From positions 1-64,000 of the IMG/VR virus record IMGVR_UViG_3300031566_000014: a DNA stretch of 64,000 nucleotides. One strand, given 5' to 3'. Positions within the stretch are counted from its first letter, which is position 1, and every line of letters begins with the position of its first letter. The stretch comes from a virus. The translations under genes were made by a program, and so were the position numbers. Below the pieces are notes generated by a model, which searched no databases, had not been told where the DNA came from, and worked only from the letters and a program-made list of their open reading frames with translations. Below, piece after piece: positions 52,256 to 61,065 of the stretch.

Positions 52256-52497
52256 CAGATGCTCACTGCGAGAAGGCCCGGCGCCGCTGCCAGGGAATCA
52301 TCGGCACCATCCTGCTTCTCCTGTGGACGGCGCTGGGCGTCCTGCTCTGGCGCGGTGTGGCAACCGAGACAGCGGTTGCCTCTGGCAAGGCCACGCGCGA
52401 GGCGCAGTACGAAAGTATCAAGGGATCGCTCGAAGAAATCAAGAGGTCTCTGGCGCACCTGAAGCGCAGCGACCTTCGCGCGGAGCCAAGCCCATGA
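52252..52497 (+). CDS. Single-span membrane protein with coiled coil, 81 aa
   Basis: ATG at 52252 (ATGA overlap). Basic cytoplasmic start (DAHCEKARRRCQG), one membrane helix (IIGTILLLLWTALGVLLWRG, residues 15-34), then a heptad helix (AQYESIKGSLEEIKRSLAHL). The layout resembles small holin/spanin-type lysis proteins. Starts the lysis-like gene group. Confidence 0.72.
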   Translation: MTDAHCEKARRRCQGIIGTILLLLWTALGVLLWRGVATETAVASGKATREAQYESIKGSLEEIKRSLAHLKRSDLRAEPSP

Positions 52498-52577
52498 GCA
52501 TCCCCACCGTCGGCCCCTGCTCGGAACGCCTGCTCGCTGGGCGGCTCAAGTTCCCTGACCCTGAGAAGGAGATGTGA
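52494..52577 (+). CDS. Very small protein, 27 aa
   Basis: Found by hand: ATG at 52494 overlapping the previous stop, TGA at 52577, ending two bases before the next start. Product MSIPTVGPCSERLLAGRLKF plus PDPEKEM. No ribosome site beyond coupling. It may be real in view of the tight fit between its neighbours. Confidence 0.45.
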   Translation: MSIPTVGPCSERLLAGRLKFPDPEKEM

Positions 52578-52578
52578 C

Positions 52579-52794
52579 GTGGCTGGAGTCACATACGTTC
52601 ACGACTCTGAACTGAGCAACCTCATCACGGCCATGGAGGAACGCACCGGCGGGCCGTGGTTTGTCAGTGACATGGAATGCACCCGTTGCGGCGAACGCTG
52701 GGTGCTCGCTCACCAAGGCGCACAGGAGCGGTATCACTGCCCGAACTGCAAGTGGCTTGAGCAGTGGCCCCCAACCGCTCAGAAGGAGACGTGA
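52579..52794 (+). CDS. Zinc-ribbon protein, 71 aa
   Basis: GTG at 52579 after AAGGAGATGTGAC. Helical start (MAGVTYVHDSELSNLITAME), then MECTRCGERWVLAHQGAQER with CPNCKWLEQW: ribbon with CxxC pairs about 18 residues apart. Function unknown. Confidence 0.74.
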   Translation: MAGVTYVHDSELSNLITAMEERTGGPWFVSDMECTRCGERWVLAHQGAQERYHCPNCKWLEQWPPTAQKET

Positions 52795-52795
52795 C

Positions 52796-53323
52796 ATGGC
52801 ACAGTTGGACATGGCTCTCTTGGCTGCGATGGCTGGCGTGATCGTGTTTTTCACTCAGGCGGCGCGCAAGGCCCTCGGCGACGCGGCCATCGAGCGGTTC
52901 GGCCCCTTCATCAGCATCGGGTTCGGATTCATCGTGGCTGCGGTCTATGGCCTGTCCTTCGGCGTGATCCCGCCTGACATGTCGAAGATCGGCTACATCG
53001 TGGGCTATGGGCTGTTCGCCGGCATCTCCGCAGCGGGCGGATTCTCCGCTGGCAAGCGGCTACTCACAGGCGGGAGCAACGGCGCGGCGAAGCTCCTCAT
53101 CTTCGGGTTACTCTCCGTGGGTATGCTCCTGCCCGGCTGCGCCACAGGGATCACGACGAGCGAGAAGCCGCACGCCACGCTTCAGGTGTGCGTGCTCGCC
53201 GCCGATCCCATCATCGTTGGCGAGGTGAAACCGGCCTGCCGCGTGTGGGGCTTCGCCTACGACCGCGTGCTGCTGGGCGCGTCGATCAATAGCGCCTATG
53301 TGCGCTCGACGGGGATTTCATGA
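52796..53323 (+). CDS. Holin-like protein fused to a lipoprotein-like tail, 175 aa
   Basis: ATG at 52796 after AAGGAGACGTGAC. Residues 5-85 hold three hydrophobic segments (LLAAMAGVIVFF, FISIGFGFIVAAVYGLSFG, IGYIVGYGLFAGISAAGGF), the build of a class I holin. Then KLLIFGLLSVGMLLPGCATG (99-118) looks exactly like a lipoprotein signal with lipobox L-L-P-G-C, but it is internal to the frame. The following 60 residues are soluble. Either a natural fusion or a holin gene that lost its stop. Confidence 0.65.
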   Translation: MAQLDMALLAAMAGVIVFFTQAARKALGDAAIERFGPFISIGFGFIVAAVYGLSFGVIPPDMSKIGYIVGYGLFAGISAAGGFSAGKRLLTGGSNGAAKLLIFGLLSVGMLLPGCATGITTSEKPHATLQVCVLAADPIIVGEVKPACRVWGFAYDRVLLGASINSAYVRSTGIS

Positions 53324-53409
53324 CTGAAGCGCATCCACGTAGGCTACGTGGGCATCTTTGCGGACGTTGACTGGACTAGGCCCCTTTACTGGATTGCAGG
53401 AGGTTTGCG

Positions 53410-53862
53410 ATGAAGGTGCTGCTCTGTGTGTTGCTTGTGGTGCTCCCCGGCTGCGCGGGCATCCTGACGGCAAGGGACGCGGCGCCAGCCGTGCCCGCCG
53501 CGGCCCCCATGCCCCCCGGCTGGGCCTATGCCATGACCATCGAGTTTCTCGACACCCCTAGCACCGCGCCGCTCACCGCTGAACAGCAGAAACTCCTCGG
53601 CCTCGATGTGCAGACGAAGGATACTGCCTTCGGCATCACCGCCGCGCTGAGCAAACTGCCCCTCGTCGGCTGGATGTTCGCGGCCAGCAAGGTCGCCGAC
53701 ATCGCCCAGGGCGGCATCGGCGGAACCTCCGGCGGTGGCCCCGTGACGGACGGCGTGTTCAAGGCAGCCATCGCCAGCGGCCGCGTCAAGAGTATTCGGT
53801 GGATCCCCGTCAAGGCTGATGAAGTCGTCAAGGCGCCTGAAGTGGCCAAGGAGGTCGAATGA
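53410..53862 (+). CDS. Lipoprotein, 150 aa
   Basis: ATG at 53410 after CAGGAGGTTTGCG. MKVLLCVLLVVLPGCAGILT is a short lipoprotein signal with cleavage before Cys15 (LPGC). The mature part is Ala/Pro-rich, then GWAYAMTIEFLDTPSTAPLT and helices. Could act in lysis (Rz1-like role) or superinfection exclusion. Preceded by an 85-base gap containing a CCACGTA/TACGTGG palindrome. Confidence 0.75.
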   Translation: MKVLLCVLLVVLPGCAGILTARDAAPAVPAAAPMPPGWAYAMTIEFLDTPSTAPLTAEQQKLLGLDVQTKDTAFGITAALSKLPLVGWMFAASKVADIAQGGIGGTSGGGPVTDGVFKAAIASGRVKSIRWIPVKADEVVKAPEVAKEVE

Positions 53863-53897
53863 CCGCCCGCTCCGCAACCGCTCGAAAGGAGACCGTG

Positions 53898-54305
53898 ATG
53901 AAGCGAATCGTGACCGTGCTGGTGCTCGCCCTCGTGGCGGGCGTGGCGTTCGCCGGCGAGTTGCCGGAGAACTGGGAGACCGCGAAGTTCGGCCTCGCCG
54001 ACCTGGATGCAGCGGTCAAGACGGCCGGCGGGTTGCTCGACTCTGCTGAGAAGTCGGCCACGACCGCGAGCAACAACATGGGGACCTTGACGGAGGTCAA
54101 AAAGGCTATTTTCGACGTGATCGACGCCGGTGTGGCCGCCGCGTCCACGGATGCCAAGTGGCTCTGGGCCAAGTCGAACGCCGATAGCCTCAAGGCCCTG
54201 GCGGCGAAGCGCAAGGCCACCGCCGACGCGGTGCTGCTCCTGTTCACGAAGCTCAAGACAAACGACCCGGCGGCCATTGTGACAAAGCTCAAGGAACTCC
54301 CGTGA
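53898..54305 (+). CDS. Secreted helical protein, 135 aa
   Basis: ATG at 53898 after GAAAGGAGACCGTG. MKRIVTVLVLALVAGVAFAG is a standard Sec signal (cleavage after AFA). The mature protein is helical (NWETAKFGLADLDAAVKTAG, LLDSAEKSATTASNNMGTLT). Its stop overlaps the next start. Function unknown. Confidence 0.76.
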   Translation: MKRIVTVLVLALVAGVAFAGELPENWETAKFGLADLDAAVKTAGGLLDSAEKSATTASNNMGTLTEVKKAIFDVIDAGVAAASTDAKWLWAKSNADSLKALAAKRKATADAVLLLFTKLKTNDPAAIVTKLKELP

Positions 54306-55477
54306 TGCGCCGAGTGCTGGCCCTGCCCATCCTCGCGGTCTGCTGCCTCTCCGCCTTGGCCGTGGAGCCGTGGCGCGACGCGGCGTTTGCCAAGCGCGTC
54401 CAGATTGCGATTGACCACAACGCGGTGTCGGCCACGCTTACCTGGCATCCTCTGTTGGTCAAGGGCACAGATACCTGGCTGCCAGGTGGCGTCGGGATTC
54501 CGTTCGCGGACGTCGAAGAGGATAAGTGGGCCTTCTACGATGCGGCCGGCAACAAGATGAACTCCGACAAGGAGAAGTACGCCGACAACGCCGGCGCGGG
54601 GTATGCGAACTTCGAGATTTGGGTGAGCCTTGACGGCTGGCAGATCGACTCCGCCTCGGACACCTACATCTGGATGTACTACTCACCCACGGCGAGCGAC
54701 CCCGGCACCGCCACGGGCGTGTGGGACGTGAACTTCAAGGCCGTCTACCATCTATCCGAGGCGAGCGGCACGGTCTACGATTCGACCTCCAACAACCTCG
54801 ATCTCGCCGCGAGCGGATCTCCCTCGTATGCGCAAGCGGGCAAGATCGGCAGTTCCATGCGGTTCGTCGCCGGCACGAGCGATTATCTCTCGACAGGCAC
54901 TGCGGCACTTGCCGATTTCCCTGTGACGCTGTCATGCTGGTTCTCCGGCACGGACGCGGGCCAGAACATGATTTATGTGGGCGACAAGGACCACGCCTAC
55001 GGGAAAGTCGCACTCTCGGCATTGGGAGCGACGGCTGGCGATCCGGGCCTGAGTTACGCCGACTCCAGCGGCAAGTACACTTACTCCCATAGCACCGACG
55101 GCTTTTCTGCTGCCACATGGACTCACCTCGTCGGCACGATGGACGATGGCGACACGGCAGACGCCTACCTCAACGCCGGGACGAGCCAGGCCGAAATCAC
55201 CACCGGAACGGTTGGTCATGAGTACCCATGGGACACCACGAGCATTGGGGCGCTGCGTGATAGTACGCCCAGCTACAGCGCGGATGTCTACATAGACGAG
55301 GCCCGCATTTCTAATATTGTCCGCTCCTCCTCCTGGATCGCCTTCGAGCACAGCAACGTTTCCGAGGCCGACAACGAGCTGACCGCAGGCTCGCCTGAGA
55401 CCTACTCGCCCCCGGCGGGCGGGATTCCGGGACACCTGAACTTGCGTAACCCGCACTTGGATGGAGGTCATCTCTAA
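54305..55477 (+). CDS. Secreted LamG/concanavalin-like protein with DUF2341 start, 390 aa
   Basis: ATG at 54305 directly after an overlapping GTG. RRVLALPILAVCCLSALAVE is a signal peptide. Residues 25-130 (WRDAAFAKRVQIAIDHNAVS, YADNAGAGYANFEIWVSLDG) resemble DUF2341; residues 150-345 (VYHLSEASGTVYDSTSNNLD, TLSCWFSGTDAGQNMIYVG, HLVGTMDDGDTADAYLN, YIDEARISN) form a LamG jelly-roll that typically binds carbohydrate. A secreted carbohydrate-binding protein in a virion region is unusual. Confidence 0.8.
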   Translation: MRRVLALPILAVCCLSALAVEPWRDAAFAKRVQIAIDHNAVSATLTWHPLLVKGTDTWLPGGVGIPFADVEEDKWAFYDAAGNKMNSDKEKYADNAGAGYANFEIWVSLDGWQIDSASDTYIWMYYSPTASDPGTATGVWDVNFKAVYHLSEASGTVYDSTSNNLDLAASGSPSYAQAGKIGSSMRFVAGTSDYLSTGTAALADFPVTLSCWFSGTDAGQNMIYVGDKDHAYGKVALSALGATAGDPGLSYADSSGKYTYSHSTDGFSAATWTHLVGTMDDGDTADAYLNAGTSQAEITTGTVGHEYPWDTTSIGALRDSTPSYSADVYIDEARISNIVRSSSWIAFEHSNVSEADNELTAGSPETYSPPAGGIPGHLNLRNPHLDGGHL

Positions 55478-56700
55478 TGAAGCGCTTCCTACTCATCGTG
55501 GCGCTCGCGCTTGCTGCGATTGTGCAGGCGGCGCCCCAGGAACTCGGCAACGTTGCGGACGATTCCACCGTGATCTTCTCGTGGAACACCTTCGACGACG
55601 ACGGCGCCAGCGTGACGCGCGCCACGGACGGCACGGTCAAAGTGCTGCGCTTGGTAGACGACACTGACTGCACGGCAGGCGTCGTGACAGATAGTGAGGA
55701 TGATCCTCTGACGGGCATCCACAAATGCACGCTTGACCTCAGCGGTAGCGCGAACTGCATCGCAGATCGTGACTACATCGTCTATGTGGAAGGCATGGTG
55801 GTAGACGGCGACACGATCAACGCCGTGCTGGCGCGGTTCAGCATCCAGAAGCGGTATGACGTGGCATCCAGCGTGACGGCCGGCGTCACCCTTGCCGACG
55901 ATGCGATCACCAACGCGAAGTTTGACGAGACGACCGCCTTCCCCATCACGGGCGCGGCGCTCAACGGCACGAACGCCAACACCCTCAGCGGCCACGACCC
56001 CGGCGAAGCGATCATGGGAACGAGCGACCTCGGCACGGGCGCCGGCCTAACCAGTCTCGCCCCATCCGCCACGGCGCTCGACAACACCGTGTGGACTAAC
56101 GCCAAGGCGGCCTTCCTCACGGGCGACGCCTACGTGAGGCTCGGGGCGCCAGCGGGTGCCAGCATCGCGGCGGACATCGCGGACATCCCGACGAATGCCG
56201 AGTTGAACCTGCGGACCCTACCCACGGCCAGCTACTTCGACCCGGCGGCGGACACCGTGGCCCACGTGACGCTCTGCGATACGACCACGACGAACACCGA
56301 CATGCGCGGAACCGACAACGCGGCGCTCGCGGCTACGGCTCTGAGCACCGCGCAGTGGACGGCGGCACGCGCTGGCTACCTCGACGAACTGGCCGCCGCG
56401 AACCTGCCGGCCGACGTTGACGCCATTCTCGCGGACACCGCCGTCATCGGCGCGGCGGGCGCCGGCTTGACGGCCATCCCCTGGAATGCCGCATGGACCG
56501 CCTCGACCGCAGGTGCCGTGTGGAACGCCCTGACGGCGACCTACGGCACGGCAGGAACCTACGGCGCCCTCGTGGAAACCACACTGGATGGGACCATCAC
56601 GTCGCGCCCGACCGCCGCGCAGGTGCAGGCGGCAGTTACCGCCGCTCTGACGGCCTTCCCCGTGGCGCGGCCCGCAGATGTGATCATCATCAACAGGTGA
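55477..56700 (+). CDS. Secreted/tail-associated protein, 407 aa
   Basis: ATG at 55477 overlapping the upstream stop. MKRFLLIVALALAAIVQAAP is a signal peptide, yet the rest looks like a phage tail protein: an Ig-like first domain (TVIFSWNTFDDDGASVTRAT, YIVYVEGMVVDGDTINAVLA) and an Ala/Thr-rich repetitive region (DTTTTNTDMRGTDNAALAA, WTAARAGYLDELAAANLPAD) common in baseplate or fibre proteins. C-terminus VIIINR. The signal is the odd part. Confidence 0.72.
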   Translation: MKRFLLIVALALAAIVQAAPQELGNVADDSTVIFSWNTFDDDGASVTRATDGTVKVLRLVDDTDCTAGVVTDSEDDPLTGIHKCTLDLSGSANCIADRDYIVYVEGMVVDGDTINAVLARFSIQKRYDVASSVTAGVTLADDAITNAKFDETTAFPITGAALNGTNANTLSGHDPGEAIMGTSDLGTGAGLTSLAPSATALDNTVWTNAKAAFLTGDAYVRLGAPAGASIAADIADIPTNAELNLRTLPTASYFDPAADTVAHVTLCDTTTTNTDMRGTDNAALAATALSTAQWTAARAGYLDELAAANLPADVDAILADTAVIGAAGAGLTAIPWNAAWTASTAGAVWNALTATYGTAGTYGALVETTLDGTITSRPTAAQVQAAVTAALTAFPVARPADVIIINR

Positions 56701-56703
56701 GCC

Positions 56704-57585
56704 ATGCGCGTCTACCACAGACCCATCGAACGCTACACCCACGCCACGGGCTGGGTCTACATAGACCCCGATGCAGCGCCCAGCGTCATAACGCGGCCCG
56801 CAGGCGGCGGGGCTACCATCGAGACGCTCACCGGCGTCCGATACGCCACGGGTCTTTGGTTCATAACCATAACGGACGCGCTGTACTCTAGCGGCACTGA
56901 TTATGAAATGGTGTGGACCGTCACGATTGACGGCGACACCGGCGACGCGCCGCCAGAAATGTTCCGCCACGTCACCGCCGTCGTGTCCGGCGCGCCCACG
57001 GAAGCCGTCACCCTCAGCAGCCCGCGTCTCGCCGCTGGTGGAACGAGCGCTTCCTTCACACTTACCTTGCCCACAGACGCCAACCGCCATCACGTCCTGC
57101 TCCTGTGCATCCCGCGCACCACGGGCGGCGCCGCCATCGAGTCTACCTCGAGCACGACGGCCATAAGCAGCGGCACGCTCACGCCCGTCACAACCTACTA
57201 TGCCGTCGCCATCCCCGTGAGCGCCGACGGCAAGTACGGCCCCATCGCGCAGGGCAGCATCCGCAGCTTCACCACGCTCGGCACGACGCACGCCTACTCC
57301 AAGCCCGACGAGACGGCACCAGACGCCTGCCTGGTCATCAACACGCGCGTCAACGACTACGACTCCTTCCAAGCCGACGGCCCGCACTACCGCGACCTCG
57401 CCGACGTGGACGGCTCCCAGAGCATCCAAGTCGGCAACGACATCCGCGCCGTCGGGCAGGGCCGCAACTTCGAGTACCGCTTGACCTGTTGCGACCCCGT
57501 GGTGTTCCGCGAGCGCGGCATCGTCTTCCGCATGCGCCAGCGCGACGAAGGGCCGCGCGGCACGCAGGAGAGGAGCAAGGCGTAA
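56704..57585 (+). CDS. Tail-associated protein with fibronectin-like domain, 293 aa
   Basis: ATG at 56704. Beta-rich: ATGWVYIDPDAAPSVITRPA, ATGLWFITITDALYSSGTDY (an Ig-like sandwich), then a fibronectin III-type segment (VTTYYAVAIPVSADGKYGPI). C-terminal QSIQVGNDIRAVGQGRNFEY and Arg-rich tail. Its 3' end abuts the fibre-like gene. Confidence 0.74.
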   Translation: MRVYHRPIERYTHATGWVYIDPDAAPSVITRPAGGGATIETLTGVRYATGLWFITITDALYSSGTDYEMVWTVTIDGDTGDAPPEMFRHVTAVVSGAPTEAVTLSSPRLAAGGTSASFTLTLPTDANRHHVLLLCIPRTTGGAAIESTSSTTAISSGTLTPVTTYYAVAIPVSADGKYGPIAQGSIRSFTTLGTTHAYSKPDETAPDACLVINTRVNDYDSFQADGPHYRDLADVDGSQSIQVGNDIRAVGQGRNFEYRLTCCDPVVFRERGIVFRMRQRDEGPRGTQERSKA

Positions 57586-58961
57586 TGCCAACCCACGCCG
57601 TCAGCAAGCGCACGCTCGACGCCTTCGACGCGGCGGGCGTCTGCCTCGATTGGGACTTGACGGACATCGCAGACCCGGCCGCAGCCGCGCTGTTCAACGA
57701 CATTCTGAACCTGGTGAAGGTCCAGTTGCCGCGGGCCGTGGATAATGCGCTGCCAGAGGTGACGGCGCTGAGCGATCCCGATGATATTCAGGGCGACAAC
57801 ATCTGGACGCAGCGGGGGGGAGCGATTCCCGCTGGCCTTGGGGGAGGGGCGCAAGGCCCCAACGTCATAGGGCATGTCAACTGGGCCGTGGGCGGCCTGA
57901 CAATGGCACCCCCCGACGATGCAGCGCCGACTCACGGTCAGTACGTGGCCGACGTGATTATAGACGCGGTGAAGCATACGCATAGGGTGGTCAAGGGCGA
58001 TTTGCCGAGCAACTTCAGTGGTTTCAGTGGGCCGCCCGGAAGCGGTTTCAGTTCCCCATGGTCGGGTTATTCTTCGCCATGGTCGGGATTTAGTTCACCA
58101 TGGAGCGGATTCTCTGGCCCAAGTTCACCATGGAGCGGATTTTCAAGCCCATGGTCGGGTTGGTCCTCGCCATGGAGCGGTTTCGGAGGGCCACCAGGCA
58201 GCGGATTTTCCGGCTTCAGTTCGCCATGGTCCGGGCATTCCGCATGGCCGCAACTCAGCGGATGGTCGGGGTACTCAGCGTGGCCTCAGCTTAGTGGGTT
58301 TTCAGGATCGCCAGGACAATCCATGTCCGGCTGGAGCGGGTTCAGCGCGGGGCCACAACTCAGCGGATGGTCGGGGCCGCCGGGCGAGTCAATGTCGGGC
58401 TGGAGCGGTTTCAGCGCTCATGCCTATTCGGGCTGGAGTGGCCCTCCAGGTGCCGATGGGTCTGGACTTTCAGGATGGTCATCCTGGCCTCAACTGTCGG
58501 GTTTCAGCGGATGGTCTTCCAGCGGCTACGTGTTATCTGGCTGGAGTGGGCGCTGTGGCTGGTCGGGGAAGCAGGCGATCCTCGCCTTCACAGACGGCGT
58601 GAACCGAGCGCTGTTCTGCACCGAAGCGCCGATGGCGATCTTCGATGACATCGTGGAACTCACGGTGATTGCAGATCAAAGCTATGCGTGGGTGCCCATC
58701 GACTCCCTGTTCATCGAGGCGTGCGAGCCGGATACCATCGTTCCTACGGGGGCCGTTGCAGAAACGCCAGTGATTGGTCTGGCGGCCAGCGTGTCGGCTG
58801 GCGCAGTGCGGGTGGACTTGGCTGAACCCACAATGAAAGACGTGAAGGTTCACGTCCGGCTCACGGGCAAGCGGCGGGGGATGACCTGCCGATTCCCTGC
58901 CAGGTCGGACGAAGCGATGCGGCGCAACAGCGCTTTCTGGGCACAGGCCCACCATAACTAA
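57585..58961 (+). CDS. Tail-fibre-like protein with SG[FWY]S repeats, 458 aa
   Basis: ATG at 57585. Residues 1-140 are a globular/helical start. Residues 143-327 are a low-complexity array of units such as SGFSSPWSG, SGWSGPPG and SGYSAWPQL, with Gly, Ser, Trp, Tyr and Pro; similar SGYSG arrays occur in phage fibres and resemble collagen-like rods. Residues 330-458 form a beta domain (AILAFTDGVNRALFCTEAPM, GAVRVDLAEPTMKDVKVHVR). The array DNA is internally repetitive (for example CACCATGGAGCGGATT) so copy number may vary. Likely a receptor-contact shaft. Confidence 0.8.
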   Translation: MPTHAVSKRTLDAFDAAGVCLDWDLTDIADPAAAALFNDILNLVKVQLPRAVDNALPEVTALSDPDDIQGDNIWTQRGGAIPAGLGGGAQGPNVIGHVNWAVGGLTMAPPDDAAPTHGQYVADVIIDAVKHTHRVVKGDLPSNFSGFSGPPGSGFSSPWSGYSSPWSGFSSPWSGFSGPSSPWSGFSSPWSGWSSPWSGFGGPPGSGFSGFSSPWSGHSAWPQLSGWSGYSAWPQLSGFSGSPGQSMSGWSGFSAGPQLSGWSGPPGESMSGWSGFSAHAYSGWSGPPGADGSGLSGWSSWPQLSGFSGWSSSGYVLSGWSGRCGWSGKQAILAFTDGVNRALFCTEAPMAIFDDIVELTVIADQSYAWVPIDSLFIEACEPDTIVPTGAVAETPVIGLAASVSAGAVRVDLAEPTMKDVKVHVRLTGKRRGMTCRFPARSDEAMRRNSAFWAQAHHN

Positions 58962-58971
58962 GGAGTCGAAC

Positions 58972-61065
58972 GTGGCCTTGGTGCATTGGGATGGCGAACG
59001 ATGGAAGCCGATGACGTTCAAGGGAGCGTTCCACGGGGCAGACGTGTACCTGTGCTGCCCAGGCCCGTCGCTTGCTACTCTCGACCCGTCCCTATTGCAG
59101 AAGCCGGGCATCGTGACAATCGCAGTCAATAGTGCCTACCCAAAGGTGCGTCCGACCATCTGGGCGGGCACCGACCACCCGACGTGCTTTGACCAGAACT
59201 TCCTCTGGGAGCCGTTCATCAAGGTGCTGCGAATGTGCTGGCGCGACCAGTGGGTATTTGGCAAGCCCATCAAGGAATGCCCCGGCGTCTACTTCGCAGA
59301 CGTGGACGACAAAAGCCATGCCCTTGAGATGTGGGATAGGCAAACCGACAACTTGGCGCTCGTGGCCCCTGTGCGCAACAGCTTCGAGGCGGCGCTGCAT
59401 CTTGCTCTGTGGATAGGAGCGCGTCGCATCCACCTCGTTGGCTGCGACTTTGGCGGCGGGAAGGACTATCATGATGATCGGCAACTCACGGATCATCAGC
59501 GGGTCAACAACCAAAGGCTGTACCACCAACTCGCCCGACGGCTCATTCACCACCGCGTCGAGGGAGCGTTGCGGAAGATCGAGTTGATTAGCTGCACCGA
59601 AGGCTCGCCCATCAATTCGATCATGCCCCACGTGCCCCTCGATGACGCCATCGCGGCGTCCGTGGCGCGCGTCCCCGTCGGTTGGTCGCCAACCCTTGAT
59701 GCGCGTGACGCAATGAAGTGCCGCTGGCAGGGAGAGGTGAAGGCCGAGCAGGGCGTCGTTGTCGGCGTGATCGAGGGCCACGCATGGATGCTGGACTGGT
59801 GGTACGAGAACTTCCGCAAGCACAACCCCTCGCTGGCAGTCGTCTTCGCGGATTTTGGCTTGTCAAAGTCGAATCAGGACTGGTGTGACGCTCACGGGGG
59901 TCGCATCGTCGTCAGTTGCCCAGACACAGTAGAGGGATGGTTCCGCAAACCTTTCGCTATCCTTCAAGCGCCCTACAAGAAGATTCTGTGGCTCGACCTG
60001 GACACGGAAATCAGGAAGCCATTGACGCCCTTCTTCGATGCCATCACAGGCGACAACCTTCTGATCTGTGGCGTTGACGAAGTGCTCGGCCCGCACTACG
60101 GCACGTCCCACGACCACGGGTGGTTCCTCATGCTGCCCGAGGTCAAGGTGGATATGTGCAGTGGGATGGTTGGCGTGATGCGCGGCAATCCGCACATTCA
60201 AGAATGGGCAGCCAACTCCGTACCGCCCCGCGAGTTCAACTACAAGGGCGACCACGAGATTCTTGGCGTCGGGATTCACCGCCGCGACCCGAAACTGCAT
60301 CGGGTCAAGGGCACCGAGTATACGCTGGCTCGCTTTCCTGCATCGGATGATCCTTGCGTGCTTCATCACGCCGGCATTCCTGCCAAGGAACGCTTGCGGG
60401 CGCGCCTGTTCGGGGGCGGGCAGGCGCCCGCAAGTGGGGCACCGTTGATGCTCGCAGAGGAAACGTGGCGGCTTCAGGAACTTGTCAAGGAACTGGCAGG
60501 GCGGGCCGATCCCATCCGCATCCTTGAGATCGGCGTAGCAGAAGGCGCTACCGGTTCCGCAATGATGCAGGCTGCCATCGGCGTTGGCAGGCGATTCCTC
60601 TACGTGGGCGTGGACCCGATGACGTGGAAGCGCCCATCATTCGCCCCTTCGTTCGCCCAGGGCGGCGACGTGCATCTTGTGCCGAAACCTAGCAGCCTCG
60701 CCGTGCCCGATGTGACGGCGCTGTCAGAAGTCTTCGATCTGGTGCTCATCGACGGCTGCCACTGCGAGAAGTGTTGCCGGTTCGACTGGGAGCACTATGG
60801 GCCGCTTGTGGGAGAAGGTGGCTATCTGGCGTTCCACGACACGGCCACCCCCACCGATACGCATTCGCGCCAGCCGGGCAACAATCATGTCGGTCACGGC
60901 GTCAGGGAAGTCTACCTGCCCGCGCTCAAGACGGAGGGATGGGAGGATGCGGGCCACGTGGGCGAGTGGGGTCTTGGCAGAAAGTATGGCCTTGGCCTCT
61001 TGCGCCGCGTCAGTCCTTCGGCAGCGGCGGCGGCACTGGCGGCTTCCATACCTTGTAGGACGTAG
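58972..61065 (+). CDS. Three-domain glycosyltransferase-methyltransferase fusion, 697 aa
   Basis: GTG at 58972. Domain 1 (about 20-225): DUF115/Maf-like sugar transferase fold, DVYLCCPGPSLATLDPSLLQ then WAGTDHPTCF and RRIHLVGCDFGGG. Domain 2 (about 255-480): GT-A-like nucleotide-sugar transferase, VVGVIEGHAWMLDWWYENF, KKILWLDLDTEI with D341-x-D343, GTSHDHGWFLMLPEVK, EFNYKGDHEILG. Domain 3 (about 500-690): SAM methyltransferase, IRILEIGVAEGATGSAMMQA, LVLIDGCHCEKCCRFDWE, GGYLAFHDTATP. It overlaps the leftward gene at 61010 tail to tail. Probably belongs with the glycan operon though 6.7 kb apart. Confidence 0.8.
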   Translation: MALVHWDGERWKPMTFKGAFHGADVYLCCPGPSLATLDPSLLQKPGIVTIAVNSAYPKVRPTIWAGTDHPTCFDQNFLWEPFIKVLRMCWRDQWVFGKPIKECPGVYFADVDDKSHALEMWDRQTDNLALVAPVRNSFEAALHLALWIGARRIHLVGCDFGGGKDYHDDRQLTDHQRVNNQRLYHQLARRLIHHRVEGALRKIELISCTEGSPINSIMPHVPLDDAIAASVARVPVGWSPTLDARDAMKCRWQGEVKAEQGVVVGVIEGHAWMLDWWYENFRKHNPSLAVVFADFGLSKSNQDWCDAHGGRIVVSCPDTVEGWFRKPFAILQAPYKKILWLDLDTEIRKPLTPFFDAITGDNLLICGVDEVLGPHYGTSHDHGWFLMLPEVKVDMCSGMVGVMRGNPHIQEWAANSVPPREFNYKGDHEILGVGIHRRDPKLHRVKGTEYTLARFPASDDPCVLHHAGIPAKERLRARLFGGGQAPASGAPLMLAEETWRLQELVKELAGRADPIRILEIGVAEGATGSAMMQAAIGVGRRFLYVGVDPMTWKRPSFAPSFAQGGDVHLVPKPSSLAVPDVTALSEVFDLVLIDGCHCEKCCRFDWEHYGPLVGEGGYLAFHDTATPTDTHSRQPGNNHVGHGVREVYLPALKTEGWEDAGHVGEWGLGRKYGLGLLRRVSPSAAAAALAASIPCRT

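Noticed and set aside
56218-57591. 457-codon open frame on the minus strand
   Set aside because: Antisense of two tail-associated genes; low-complexity Gly/Arg/Ala composition and no ribosome site.
57997-58560. Possible CRISPR-like array
   Set aside because: The repeats are in frame with a continuous coding region and vary in length; no fixed spacer-repeat pattern.
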